This document shows, piece after piece, positions 45,380 through 53,627 of a DNA stretch of 64,000 bases. The DNA is from Balneola sp. GTDB taxonomy: Bacteria; Bacteroidota; Rhodothermia; Balneolales; Balneolaceae. Location of the stretch: assembly GCA_017643645.1 (NCBI GenBank), contig JAEPNB010000014.1, positions 1 through 64,000 of the forward strand. Direction: 5' to 3'. Numbering within the stretch: position 1 is the first letter of the stretch; each line of letters opens with the position of its first letter. Both the position numbers and the translations under genes were made by a program. The notes under the pieces are model-generated. The model was not told the origin of the DNA. It did no database searches and worked only from the letters and a program-made list of their open reading frames with translations.

Positions 45380-47311
45380 ATGAAAGTTAGATTTAACTTT
45401 TTTACGATTCTATTTTTATTGCTTTCGGCTTCATTAAATGCTCAAAACGAAGAAAGAGCCGAATGGATAAAAGTATATTTCAATATGCCAAGTGATACTT
45501 CGGTTATGATGGAAGGAAATAAAACCAATGATTCTTCGGATCTTATTTCTACACTTGAAAACCTTATTGATTCAGCAAAGTACAGCATAGACCTTGGTAT
45601 TTATGATATTGAAGATGAGAGAATAGCACTTGCATTGGTTGGTGCAAAAAAAAGAGGTGTACGAGTTCGGGTGGTAACTGATAATCATAACAGAACAGAC
45701 GCAGGAATTCTGGATGAAAGAATCTGGGAAATTTTCAGAAAAGGAGGCATTACTTCTATTGATGACGATGGAGATATTTATTTTCCAAATGGAGAGATCT
45801 CAGATAATGATCTAATCAATGACGGAGCTGATATGCATAATAAATTCGCAGTGATTGATGCTCTGTCTGAGGATAAAAATGATGATTATGTTTGGACGGG
45901 CTCTACAAATCTGACATATACCGGAACATATAACACAAACAATACCATTGTTATAAAAGACCATGAAATAGCAACGGTCTATTTGCAGGAGTTTGAACAA
46001 ATGTGGGGTTCAGATAGTGACGTACCCAATCCGGACCGGGCTGTGTTTCATAAAGATAAAAAAGATGTGTCTGAGCATATTTTTGATGTCGGTGGAACAA
46101 AAGTTGAGGTTTACTTCGCCCCCATCAACAGAGATGAGACAAAGCCAAGTGTAAGCGATCGAATTGTAGAAGTGATAAATGCTGAGACACAGTCAGATTT
46201 AAGATTTCAGGCTTTTGCAATTACACCAACTATTCCGATCAGTAAAGCAATTTGGAGCAAAAGTATAGATACGGACATTCAGTTAGAAGGAGTTATAGAT
46301 CCCGGCTTTTTCAGCAGATACCGAAACACTGGAGCAATTTGGGGTAGTCCTGAAGCACAGTTAGGTAACAGAATGATATTACCGGCTCGGGAAACAAGAA
46401 AGTTGCACAGCAAGCTAATCATTATCGATGTAAATGAACCTTCCCCGGATGATGAGGCAGTGGTCATTGCCGGTTCTTATAATTTCTCAAATAATGCAGA
46501 ACTCAGTAACGATGAAAACACACTTATTATCTATTCCGATGAGATTGCAAACCAATATTACCAGAACTTTAAAGAAGTAATGAACAGGGCGAAAGGGAAA
46601 AGTTTCGGTCCTTCCCCGAAAACACACCCTGAAAAATGGTATGATGTATATGCAATCCGGGACGGAGCAGAGTTTGAGATAGAAATAGTGCCGGGTTTTG
46701 GATATCCTGTCCAGCTTTTGGGGGTTGACGTTCCATCTATTTACGCTGGTGGAGATTCTGCGGAATACTTTTCGGGAGCTTCTGCAGGTTATTTGAAGAA
46801 TTTGTTGGAAGGAAGGAAAGTGAGAATTTATGACTACGATGGGGGTGAAGCGTACTCAGCATATAATCGACTTTTTGCATATGTAGTTCTTGATAAAGAA
46901 GGGGAATTAAATTCACTAAACAAAGAAATGCTTATCAATGGTTTTGGAACTTATTCCGAAGAGTTCAGGCAGAATAAAGATTCAGTTGAGGCTTTTAAGA
47001 AATATGAAACGATAGCTAAAGAAAATAACAGAGCAATTTGGAAAAATGAATCCAAGATCGGAACGAAAGTTTTAAGAGCAAAAGAACTTGAAGCGGGATC
47101 AGCAATTGAGGTTGTTTACCCAATTAATATAAATACAGCCGATCAAGCTACGCTACAACTATTACCTGGTATTGGGAAAACATACGCTTCCAGAATAATT
47201 GATTATAGGTTAGCTAATAATGGGTTTTCGAGTATAGAAGAACTGATGCAGATAAAAGGAATAGGAACAAAGAGATTAGCGAGAATCCGTCCACTGATAA
47301 CTATTTATTAG
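45380..47311 (+). CDS. Secreted PLD - thermonuclease-like - HhH fusion protein
   Basis: This 643-residue exported protein has a signal peptide ending SLNAQ. Two phospholipase D HKD motifs follow: HNKFAVID at H153 with a GSTNLT partner, and HSKLIIID at H343 with GSYNFS. A staphylococcal-nuclease-like domain covers about 425-560 ([34 protein letters not shown]). The C-terminus is a ComEA-type double helix-hairpin-helix ([41 protein letters not shown]). All three parts suggest nucleic acid binding and cleavage outside the cytoplasm. Its role, for example DNA scavenging, is inference. Confidence 0.88.
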   Translation: MKVRFNFFTILFLLLSASLNAQNEERAEWIKVYFNMPSDTSVMMEGNKTNDSSDLISTLENLIDSAKYSIDLGIYDIEDERIALALVGAKKRGVRVRVVTDNHNRTDAGILDERIWEIFRKGGITSIDDDGDIYFPNGEISDNDLINDGADMHNKFAVIDALSEDKNDDYVWTGSTNLTYTGTYNTNNTIVIKDHEIATVYLQEFEQMWGSDSDVPNPDRAVFHKDKKDVSEHIFDVGGTKVEVYFAPINRDETKPSVSDRIVEVINAETQSDLRFQAFAITPTIPISKAIWSKSIDTDIQLEGVIDPGFFSRYRNTGAIWGSPEAQLGNRMILPARETRKLHSKLIIIDVNEPSPDDEAVVIAGSYNFSNNAELSNDENTLIIYSDEIANQYYQNFKEVMNRAKGKSFGPSPKTHPEKWYDVYAIRDGAEFEIEIVPGFGYPVQLLGVDVPSIYAGGDSAEYFSGASAGYLKNLLEGRKVRIYDYDGGEAYSAYNRLFAYVVLDKEGELNSLNKEMLINGFGTYSEEFRQNKDSVEAFKKYETIAKENNRAIWKNESKIGTKVLRAKELEAGSAIEVVYPININTADQATLQLLPGIGKTYASRIIDYRLANNGFSSIEELMQIKGIGTKRLARIRPLITIY

Positions 47312-48057
47312 ACAAGTACCAATTCTTTAAGATTCGCTTTTAACGTGATTAACATTTTACCAATTATTTGTGAAATACGAGCTTCACTTAAGTTTAAAGA
47401 TTCAGCAATCTCTTTTAATGTACACTCTTCATAATAATACAGAGCTAAGATTATCTGCTCTCTTTCTGTTAAGGATTTAATTGCGCGTTTTAACTGTTGA
47501 GCATCTTCCTCGTTAATAATTGATTGATCAGGTAATTCAAAGTTAAGATCTTCAATTCTTTCTGAAAGAGAGCTTTCTGAATCAGAACCAACACTTGTAT
47601 CCAGTGAAAGAGCAACACGCTGTTGAACTTTAGAAAGAAGTTTGTGATAGTCGTTTAGTTCAAGCCCCATTTCGTCAGCAACTTCATGATCCAAAGGAGT
47701 TCGCCCCAATTTTTGTTGCAGGGAACTAATGGTCTCTTGTGCAGAACCATAGCGAGCCCGGTTTGTTCTTGATAATTCATCAACTGAGCGTAGATAATCG
47801 ATAATACTACCTCTGATTCTGTAATATGCAAACGTATTAAATTTCACTTCTTTATCAAGAGTATAGCTGTCCAAGGCTTGCAAAAGACCTGTTGCTCCGA
47901 TGTTAATTAAATCATCTCTGTCGCATAATGGAGAGTTAGGAGTGTTCACTTTACCTACAATGCTTTTAATAAGAGGAATAGATTCTTTTACGATAAGATT
48001 CTTAAGGGAAGAAGTAGGGTTTGTCTTGTATTCTGAAATTAAGGTCTGAAGATCCAT
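47308..48057 (-). CDS. fliA: FliA/WhiG-type sigma factor
   Basis: This 249-residue sigma-70 family protein is of group 3. Region 2 includes [47 protein letters not shown], which fits FliA/SigD/WhiG. Region 3 is [32 protein letters not shown], and region 4 is [37 protein letters not shown]. FliA usually drives late flagellar genes, but no flagellar gene lies in the window. The start at 48057 is preferred to the ATG at 48093. Its stop overlaps the converging PLD gene by 4 bases. Confidence 0.93.
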   Translation of the reverse strand: MDLQTLISEYKTNPTSSLKNLIVKESIPLIKSIVGKVNTPNSPLCDRDDLINIGATGLLQALDSYTLDKEVKFNTFAYYRIRGSIIDYLRSVDELSRTNRARYGSAQETISSLQQKLGRTPLDHEVADEMGLELNDYHKLLSKVQQRVALSLDTSVGSDSESSLSERIEDLNFELPDQSIINEEDAQQLKRAIKSLTEREQIILALYYYEECTLKEIAESLNLSEARISQIIGKMLITLKANLKELVLV

Positions 48058-48280
48058 AGTATTGTACCACCGTTTATTAATTATTATCTCCACACATAAT
48101 TTATTAAGAAATTTTAATTATTAAAAAATTTTAATATTAATTTTTTTTAATACAAAAAAGTGCGTTTGTATCTTTTAAAGGGTGATATTTTGGATTTGCA
48201 GGCTGATAAATGTTATTGCGTTAAAATTATTTTTTAAAAGAGTTAAGGATTTTCTGAGAGTGACCGATAACAAGGGCAGA

Positions 48281-48589
48281 ATGAAATTCAAAAATCTCCA
48301 TACCGCAAGTAGTAGAACTGATTCTTTTGAAAAGCTTATTGAGTTATGCGACTCAGAAAACGAATCAGTTATTTTAGGGTATATAGAAAATGTACTGGAA
48401 GGGCTTGACTATCGGTATGTTGCTTCGGTAAGTCTGTCAGAGTTTTTTCAATACTGCATAAACTTGATTGAGAATGGAGAATACGAAGAGTTAAAAAGAT
48501 TACTAACTGGGAAAGTGAATAAGAGTGTTTCTGAGTCGGATAAAAAAGCTAACGTTATCGACATGCACTCATTTAAAAAAGCAATATAA
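48281..48589 (+). CDS. Small protein of unknown function, divergent from fliA
   Basis: This 102-residue soluble, helical protein runs from ATG 48281 (MKFKNLHTASSRTDSF); an in-frame GTG at 48182 would add 33 residues. The sequence reads KLIELCDSENESVILGYIENVLEGLDYRY, then EFFQYCINLIENGEYEELKRLLTG. No family is recognised. It is divergent from the sigma factor gene and overlaps the next small ORF by one base (TAATG). A regulatory link with FliA is only positional inference. Confidence 0.55.
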   Translation: MKFKNLHTASSRTDSFEKLIELCDSENESVILGYIENVLEGLDYRYVASVSLSEFFQYCINLIENGEYEELKRLLTGKVNKSVSESDKKANVIDMHSFKKAI

Positions 48590-48744
48590 TGACTAATAAT
48601 GAAGGGCGGTCTGTAATTAAAGAGCTGCTGGAAGCAAAAAAAACTATAAAGCTTACAGATGAAAAAAAGAAATTTCTACTGGCAGATGAGGGAGTAATCG
48701 AGGTTATCATCGCCGGGCTTATCAGGGATTTTAAGTACGTGTAA
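48589..48744 (+). CDS. 51-residue small protein, coupled to the gene upstream
   Basis: The ORF starts at the ATG sharing one base with the previous stop and ends just before the tRNA-Lys terminator hairpin. The protein has an acidic/basic helix (VIKELLEAKKTIKLTDEKK) and ends with EVIIAGLIRDFKYV. I recognise no family. Support comes from the tight overlap and from filling the space up to the hairpin. Confidence 0.5.
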   Translation: MTNNEGRSVIKELLEAKKTIKLTDEKKKFLLADEGVIEVIIAGLIRDFKYV

Positions 48745-48777
48745 CAAAAAACCCCTTCCGAGATCAATCGTAAGGGG
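48745..48777 (-). terminator. Intrinsic terminator of tRNA-Lys
   Basis: Read on the minus strand, ccccttacga pairs with tcggaagggg (one mismatch) around ttgatc and is followed by a run of T's. It lies about 32 bases after the tRNA 3' end. No T run follows on the plus strand, so it serves the tRNA side. Confidence 0.8.
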
Positions 48778-48809
48778 CTGGTCAAGAGAGATTCTTGAAA
48801 ATAAAACTG

Positions 48810-48882
48810 TGATCCGGGAGGGACTCGAACCCTCGACCCACGGCTTAAAAGGCAGTTGCTCTACCAACTGAGCTACCGGATC
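48810..48882 (-). tRNA. tRNA-Lys (anticodon UUU)
   Basis: This 73-base tRNA has acceptor gatccgg/ccggatc, D-arm gctc...gagc and T-arm gaggg ttcgagt ccctc, with discriminator A and no encoded CCA. The anticodon loop cttttaa gives TTT. The anticodon stem actgc/gccgt has a T-C mismatch at its central pair, while the other four pairs are Watson-Crick. The promoter and terminator are both visible, so the gene is probably expressed. Confidence 0.93.
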
Positions 48883-48906
48883 TTCCATCGCAAATGCGAA
48901 AGGCTC

Positions 48907-48937
48907 CAAAGATACGGGTTTATAAACTTTATGACAA
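48907..48937 (-). promoter_or_regulatory. Bacteroidota-type promoter of tRNA-Lys
   Basis: On the minus strand a TTG (48935-48937) and the octamer tatctttg (48907-48914) are 20 bases apart, matching TTG-N19/20-TAnnTTTG. The octamer ends 24 bases upstream of the mature tRNA 5' end and is identical to that of tRNA-Leu. Confidence 0.75.
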
Positions 48938-48968
48938 TCTTAAATCGAGTATTATTCTGATTTTTTTA

Positions 48969-49439
48969 TTATTGTTTAAGAATTATCTCATATAAGTCTG
49001 ATTCTACACTGACTTTTACCTCTTCTATAATTCTGCCAACTTCTTTTCCATTTTTATAAATAATAAAAGTAGGGGTTCTTTTGATATTATTAGCTTTAAT
49101 AATTTCTTTGGGTCCTCTTTTCTTGTACTCCAGCGCAGTATAGTTGGCAGTGATCAAAGGATTGTTTATGGTGTGCATTACTTTGAAGAAGGCCGGAATT
49201 TCTCTTTTACTGTCATGGCACCACATTCCCATAAATACATCAACCAAAATAGTATCCTTTACTGCATTAAGTTTAGAAATGATCTCTGAATCAGGTTCGT
49301 AACGCTCGGTATACAAATCAAAGATCTTTACCTCCCGGATCTGCGCTTCGGTAACAGGACCACTTAAATATTCATCCTGAGCGGTTGCCGGAATAGCCAG
49401 CACAAATAATAAAGAAAAAAGGATTGGATAAATTTTCAT
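48969..49439 (-). CDS. Secreted thioredoxin-like protein with CxxS site
   Basis: This 156-residue protein has a signal peptide (MKIYPILFSLLFVLAIPATAQ), which sets the start at 49439 rather than 49490. A thioredoxin fold is suggested by DTILVDVFMGMWCHDSKREIPAFFKV, a TPTF cis-proline segment (KRTPTFIIYKNGKEVGRI) and the usual spacing. The active site reads WCHDS instead of WCxxC, so it is monothiol. That favours disulfide isomerisation or a non-redox role over oxidation or reduction. It is divergent from the HIT gene. Confidence 0.85.
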   Translation of the reverse strand: MKIYPILFSLLFVLAIPATAQDEYLSGPVTEAQIREVKIFDLYTERYEPDSEIISKLNAVKDTILVDVFMGMWCHDSKREIPAFFKVMHTINNPLITANYTALEYKKRGPKEIIKANNIKRTPTFIIYKNGKEVGRIIEEVKVSVESDLYEIILKQ

Positions 49440-49506
49440 TGAGAGCATTTCTAAGTTCAGTACATTACATTGAGCATCATAAGCATTCAAAAGATTAAGT
49501 AAAAGT

Positions 49507-49905
49507 ATGGCAAGTATTTTCTCTAAAATTATAAAAGGTGAGATTCCGTGTTACAAAATTGCTGAGAACGAAGATTTCTTTTCGTTTTTAGATATAAATC
49601 CAATTGCTGAAGGACACACGCTGGTTATCCCTAAAAAAGAAGTAGACTATGTATTTGATCTTTCTGATGAATCTTTGCACGGGCTAATCAGTTTCTCTAA
49701 AAAAATAGCAAAAGCTATAGATCGTTCGCTGGGTACAATCAGAACAGGTATAATAGTGGAAGGTCTTGAAGTTCCGCATGCCCATATACATTTAATACCT
49801 ATCTATTTTGAAGGACAACCGGTAAGTTTGGGAAGAAAAACAGATGTAAGTGAATCTAGAATGACAGAATTAGCATCTTTAATAAGCAATGCAGTTGAAC
49901 TATGA
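49507..49905 (+). CDS. HIT family nucleotide-binding protein
   Basis: This 132-residue protein has the histidine triad VPHAHIHLIPI, with upstream ASIFSKIIKGEIPCYKIAENEDFFSFLDINPIAEGHTLVIPKKEV (read in parts), as in the HinT branch of nucleotide phosphoramidases and hydrolases. It is 4 bases coupled to aroQ. Physiological substrates of bacterial HIT proteins are poorly defined. Confidence 0.95.
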   Translation: MASIFSKIIKGEIPCYKIAENEDFFSFLDINPIAEGHTLVIPKKEVDYVFDLSDESLHGLISFSKKIAKAIDRSLGTIRTGIIVEGLEVPHAHIHLIPIYFEGQPVSLGRKTDVSESRMTELASLISNAVEL

Positions 49906-50333
49906 AAATATTAATCATTAACGGCCCCAATTTGAATTTGTTGGGAACCCGGGATACCGGGATTTACGGCACAGGAACTCTTGAAGAGCTTCAGGGTTAT
50001 ATTTCAAAGACATTTGAAGAACACAAAATATCATTTTTTCAAAGCAACCTGGAGGGAGAAATTATTGATAAATTACAGGAAGCAATGGTTGACGGAACCC
50101 AAGGTTTGGTCACCAATCTGGGTGCTTATACTCATACTTCCGTTGCTTTAAGAGATGCCCTGGAACCAATTAACTTCCCAAAAGTAGAAGTTCATATTTC
50201 AAATATACATGCACGGGAAACATTCAGAGAAAAATCTTTAACAGGTGAAGTTATGGATGGAATAATTACAGGCTTTGGAAAGCATAGTTATATTCTTGGA
50301 GTACAAGCCATAGAACATCTTACAAATCAATAA
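49902..50333 (+). CDS. aroQ: 3-dehydroquinate dehydratase, type II
   Basis: This 143-residue enzyme dehydrates 3-dehydroquinate in the shikimate pathway. It shows NGPNLNLLGTRDTGIYG (with the catalytic Tyr), LVTNLGAYTHTSVALRDAL, VEVHISNIHARETFREKSLT (the His and Arg region) and GFGKHSYILGVQAI. Length is typical for the dodecameric class. It starts within the HIT gene stop (ATGA). Confidence 0.96.
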   Translation: MKILIINGPNLNLLGTRDTGIYGTGTLEELQGYISKTFEEHKISFFQSNLEGEIIDKLQEAMVDGTQGLVTNLGAYTHTSVALRDALEPINFPKVEVHISNIHARETFREKSLTGEVMDGIITGFGKHSYILGVQAIEHLTNQ

Positions 50334-50336
50334 CTT

Positions 50337-51824
50337 TTGAAGCAACTTAGAGAACTTTTTTCTGATACACTTATTTACGGAGTAAGCAGCGTTTTTACTC
50401 GTTTTATCAGCTATTTGTTGGTTCCGTTTTACACAGGAGTATTTAATACCGACGAGTACGGTATTGTAAGCCTGATCTATGTTCTGATTGCTTTCCTGAA
50501 TGTAGTTTTTACATATGGAATGGAATCCACTTATTTCAAATACGCTAAAGACCGGGACAAAGCAAAAGACATTTTTAAGACACTTCAATTGTGCTTACTG
50601 GGAACTACCGTTGTACTTTTAGCTATAGTTTGGTTTCTGAATCCAGTTCTTAATCCAATTATTGGATTAGCAGAGCCATTTCCTCTCTTTACACTGATGC
50701 TGGGAATTTTAGCATTTGACACAATGTCGGCAGTACCTTTTGCTGAACTCAGGTTAGGAAGAAGACCTGTTATTTTTGCTTTCCTGAAGATGCTTAATGT
50801 GTTGATTAATATTGGTTTGAATCTTTATTTAATCCTGGAATTGAATTTGGGTATAGAGGCTGTTCTTATAAGTAACGTGATTGCATCTATAGTTACTGCT
50901 TTACTTGTTTGGTCAGTTACTTTTAATATGATGAAGGGTTCGTGGGACACAAATGTCCTAAAAAAGGCCTTGATATTTGGCTTGCCATTTGTTCCTGCAG
51001 GTATTGGATATGTGATCAACGAAATGATAGATCGTATTTTTCTGAAGAGATTGGATTCTGAAACACTTACCAAATTATACGGTTTAGCGAGAGACGGAAC
51101 CACTTATAATGGAGAAGATATAGTCGGAATATATTCAGCAGGATATAAGCTGGCGGTGGTAATGTTACTTTTTGTAACGGTATTTAAGTTTGCCTGGCAA
51201 CCCTTTTTTATGAGAAAATCGGATGAAGAAGATGCCCCGAAGTTATTCTCTGAAACTTTCAGATATTTTAATTTAGGCGCTGCTTTTATATTCATCTTCT
51301 TTTCATTGTTTATCTCATTTATTGTTCAAATAAAGATTCCTTTCACCGATGCAACACTTATCGGTAGAGACTATTGGCTGGGATTAAATATTGTATCACC
51401 ATTGTTAATGGCATACTGGTTTCAGGGATGGTACATTAATTTTTCGGCGGGCATTTTTATTGGGGATAAAACAAAAGTTCTGGCATTTATTACTCTTATT
51501 GGATCAGTGATTACAGTACTGGGGAATTACATTTTTGTACCCTATTTCGGAATGATAGCATCTGCATACACAACATTATGCAGCTATGCTGTAATGGCTA
51601 TGGTTATCTATTTTTACTCTAAAAAAGCCTTTGATGTACCCTATAAACTCTGGCAAGGATTCTTTGTGATTGCAATAGCTGAATTTAGCTTGGCATTAAA
51701 ACCAACCTTTATAAATCTAATCGGTTCTGAATTCTGGGCTTCGGTTTTTTTGTTTATTGTGGCAATGGGAGTATTAGCTTTGATGACAATGAAAAACTTC
51801 TTTTTAACGGAAACTGAAAGCTAA
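50337..51824 (+). CDS. Polysaccharide flippase (Wzx/MATE-like)
   Basis: This 495-residue integral membrane protein has about 12-14 helices and fits the oligosaccharide flippase (MOP superfamily) pattern: FSDTLIYGVSSVFTRFISYLLVPFYTGVFNTDEYGIVSL. The start is TTG at 50337, 3 bases after the aroQ stop; no ATG occurs before the first two helices. It would move lipid-linked glycans across the inner membrane. No glycosyltransferase cluster is adjacent, so the glycan is unknown. Confidence 0.88.
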   Translation: MKQLRELFSDTLIYGVSSVFTRFISYLLVPFYTGVFNTDEYGIVSLIYVLIAFLNVVFTYGMESTYFKYAKDRDKAKDIFKTLQLCLLGTTVVLLAIVWFLNPVLNPIIGLAEPFPLFTLMLGILAFDTMSAVPFAELRLGRRPVIFAFLKMLNVLINIGLNLYLILELNLGIEAVLISNVIASIVTALLVWSVTFNMMKGSWDTNVLKKALIFGLPFVPAGIGYVINEMIDRIFLKRLDSETLTKLYGLARDGTTYNGEDIVGIYSAGYKLAVVMLLFVTVFKFAWQPFFMRKSDEEDAPKLFSETFRYFNLGAAFIFIFFSLFISFIVQIKIPFTDATLIGRDYWLGLNIVSPLLMAYWFQGWYINFSAGIFIGDKTKVLAFITLIGSVITVLGNYIFVPYFGMIASAYTTLCSYAVMAMVIYFYSKKAFDVPYKLWQGFFVIAIAEFSLALKPTFINLIGSEFWASVFLFIVAMGVLALMTMKNFFLTETES

Positions 51825-51899
51825 ATTTCACCCGTTTGATAATCATCAGGACACTATTTTTTTACAATTCCTGTATTCCGCTTTAATTATACTTCAGTT

Positions 51900-53003
51900 A
51901 TGAAAAAAACAGGATTTCTTTTTCTGAATTTGATTTTGGTGAGCTTTATGGTAAAAGCTCAGGACGTCGATACAACCATGTCTTTCGAGGAATATGACCC
52001 TGTTTCTACATTAGTAGTTCCCGGAGAGAAAATTACTAAAGCAAAGTTCCCATTTATTGATGTTCACAGCCATCATTGGCGAATGGCTACTCAGGATCTT
52101 CAACAACTTGCCTCGGAGATGGATGATCTGAATATGAAAGTGATCGTGAATTTGAGTGGCCGTTCGGGAGATCAATTAACAGCTATTTCAGATAACATTG
52201 AAAAAAGCGGATTAAACAGATTCATTGTATTCGCAAACATTGATTTTAATGGAATAGATGAAGAAGGCTGGACCGAAAGAGCAGTTGCACAACTTCAGGA
52301 GGATTATGACAATGGGGCTCGCGGCATAAAGATATTCAAAAATCTTGGGCTCACAGTTTTGGATTCTAATGGCAACCGTGTACAAACCGATGACCGGAGA
52401 ATCGACCCCGTTTGGGCGAAGGCAGGAGAGCTTGGAATTCCGGTGTTGATACATACCGGAGAGCCGGCGGTATTCTGGGCGCCTATTGATGAGAAAAACG
52501 AGAGGTGGCTGGAAATGAAAAACTTTCCAAATCGACACAGAGGTGATACAACCAGATTTCCGAGTTGGGAAGTTGTTATGGCTGAGCAATGGAATGTGTT
52601 CAGAAAACACCCGGAAACAAATTTTATAAATGCTCATTTAGGATGGATGGCAAATGATCTTGAAAGGTTGGGCAGGCATCTTGATGAATTCCCAAATGTA
52701 TATACTGAAACAGCTGCAGTAATTGCTGAACTTGGTAGGCAACCCCGGTTTGCAAAAGAATTCTTTATTAAATATCAGGATAGGCTATTGTTTGGAAAAG
52801 ACACTTACCGGCCGGAAGAATATCATACCTATTTCAGGGTTTTGGAAAGCGATGATGAATATTTTGATTATTTCAGAAAACGTCATGCTTTTTGGAAAAT
52901 GTATGGATTGAATCTTCCTGATAATGTGTTGAAAAAAGTGTATTACAAAAATGCTTTAAAAATAATACCGGGTATTGATAAAAATTTATTCCCGGAAAAC
53001 TAA
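51900..53003 (+). CDS. Secreted amidohydrolase-2 family protein
   Basis: This 367-residue TIM-barrel metallohydrolase-like protein has a signal peptide (ending VKAQ). Metal-binding motifs are FIDVHSHHWR near the start, GIPVLIHTGEPAVFW in the middle, FINAHLGWM, and LLFGKDTYRPEEY near the end, where the conserved Asp lies. Family members hydrolyse or decarboxylate small molecules; the substrate is unknown. Export to the periplasm is notable. DUF2911 and CotH genes follow on the same strand. Confidence 0.87.
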   Translation: MKKTGFLFLNLILVSFMVKAQDVDTTMSFEEYDPVSTLVVPGEKITKAKFPFIDVHSHHWRMATQDLQQLASEMDDLNMKVIVNLSGRSGDQLTAISDNIEKSGLNRFIVFANIDFNGIDEEGWTERAVAQLQEDYDNGARGIKIFKNLGLTVLDSNGNRVQTDDRRIDPVWAKAGELGIPVLIHTGEPAVFWAPIDEKNERWLEMKNFPNRHRGDTTRFPSWEVVMAEQWNVFRKHPETNFINAHLGWMANDLERLGRHLDEFPNVYTETAAVIAELGRQPRFAKEFFIKYQDRLLFGKDTYRPEEYHTYFRVLESDDEYFDYFRKRHAFWKMYGLNLPDNVLKKVYYKNALKIIPGIDKNLFPEN

Positions 53004-53027
53004 CCAATCAACTTAAATACAACTGAA

Positions 53028-53564
53028 ATGAAAGCTTTATTAAAATTGGGAGCACTTGCAATTTTTGCCGTGCTTCTTTCATCAGAACTGACCGTAGCTC
53101 AGGAAAGAGGAAAAGGAAATCGTCCAAGTCCAAACGCCTCAGTAAGTCAAGATATTGGATCAACTACAGTTTCAATTACTTATGGTCGTCCCGGACTAAA
53201 AGGAAGAAGTTTAGCATCTCTTGCAAAGCCCGATCAGGTATGGAGAACAGGAGCAAACGAATCTACAGTTATAACTTTTTCAGATGATGTAATGTTTGGT
53301 GGTAAGGAAGTTAAAGCAGGAACGTATTCATTATATACTATTCCCGGCGAAAACTGGACCTTCATCATTAATAACAAACTCAGCTGGGGAACTCAGTACG
53401 ATAAGTCAGAGGATGTTTTAAGAGTGCCTGCAGCAGTAACAACAGAAGGTGCTTCAAGCTTTGAAAGATTTACGATCTATTTTGATACTCTTTCAGATAC
53501 AAAAGCTCATTTAAATCTCCAATGGGGAAAAACAATGACTGCAATCCCTATTACAACTAAGTAA
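53028..53564 (+). CDS. Secreted DUF2911 protein
   Basis: This 178-residue protein has a signal peptide (LGALAIFAVLLSSELTVAQ) and an intact DUF2911 domain: ASVSQDIGSTTVSITYGRPGLKGR, VWRTGANESTVITFSDDV, KAGTYSLYTIPGENWTFIINNKL. The family is common in Bacteroidota secretomes and its function is not known. The gene lies 24 bases after the amidohydrolase gene and ends in a terminator. Confidence 0.92.
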   Translation: MKALLKLGALAIFAVLLSSELTVAQERGKGNRPSPNASVSQDIGSTTVSITYGRPGLKGRSLASLAKPDQVWRTGANESTVITFSDDVMFGGKEVKAGTYSLYTIPGENWTFIINNKLSWGTQYDKSEDVLRVPAAVTTEGASSFERFTIYFDTLSDTKAHLNLQWGKTMTAIPITTK

Positions 53565-53585
53565 TTAGATTTTTTTTACTACTTT

Positions 53586-53612
53586 AAGGAGCTCTCACGG
53601 GCTCCTTTTTTT
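53586..53612 (+). terminator. Intrinsic terminator after the DUF2911 gene
   Basis: The stem aaggagc/gctcctt, with a short loop, runs into a T tract. It ends at the first possible ATG of the CotH gene (53613), which supports the later start at 53628 for that gene. Confidence 0.85.
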
Positions 53613-53627
53613 ATGCAACTTACTTTT

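Noticed and set aside
48676-48909. Minus-strand ORF over the tRNA-Lys region
   Set aside because: It spans the tRNA and its terminator and has no protein-like conservation.
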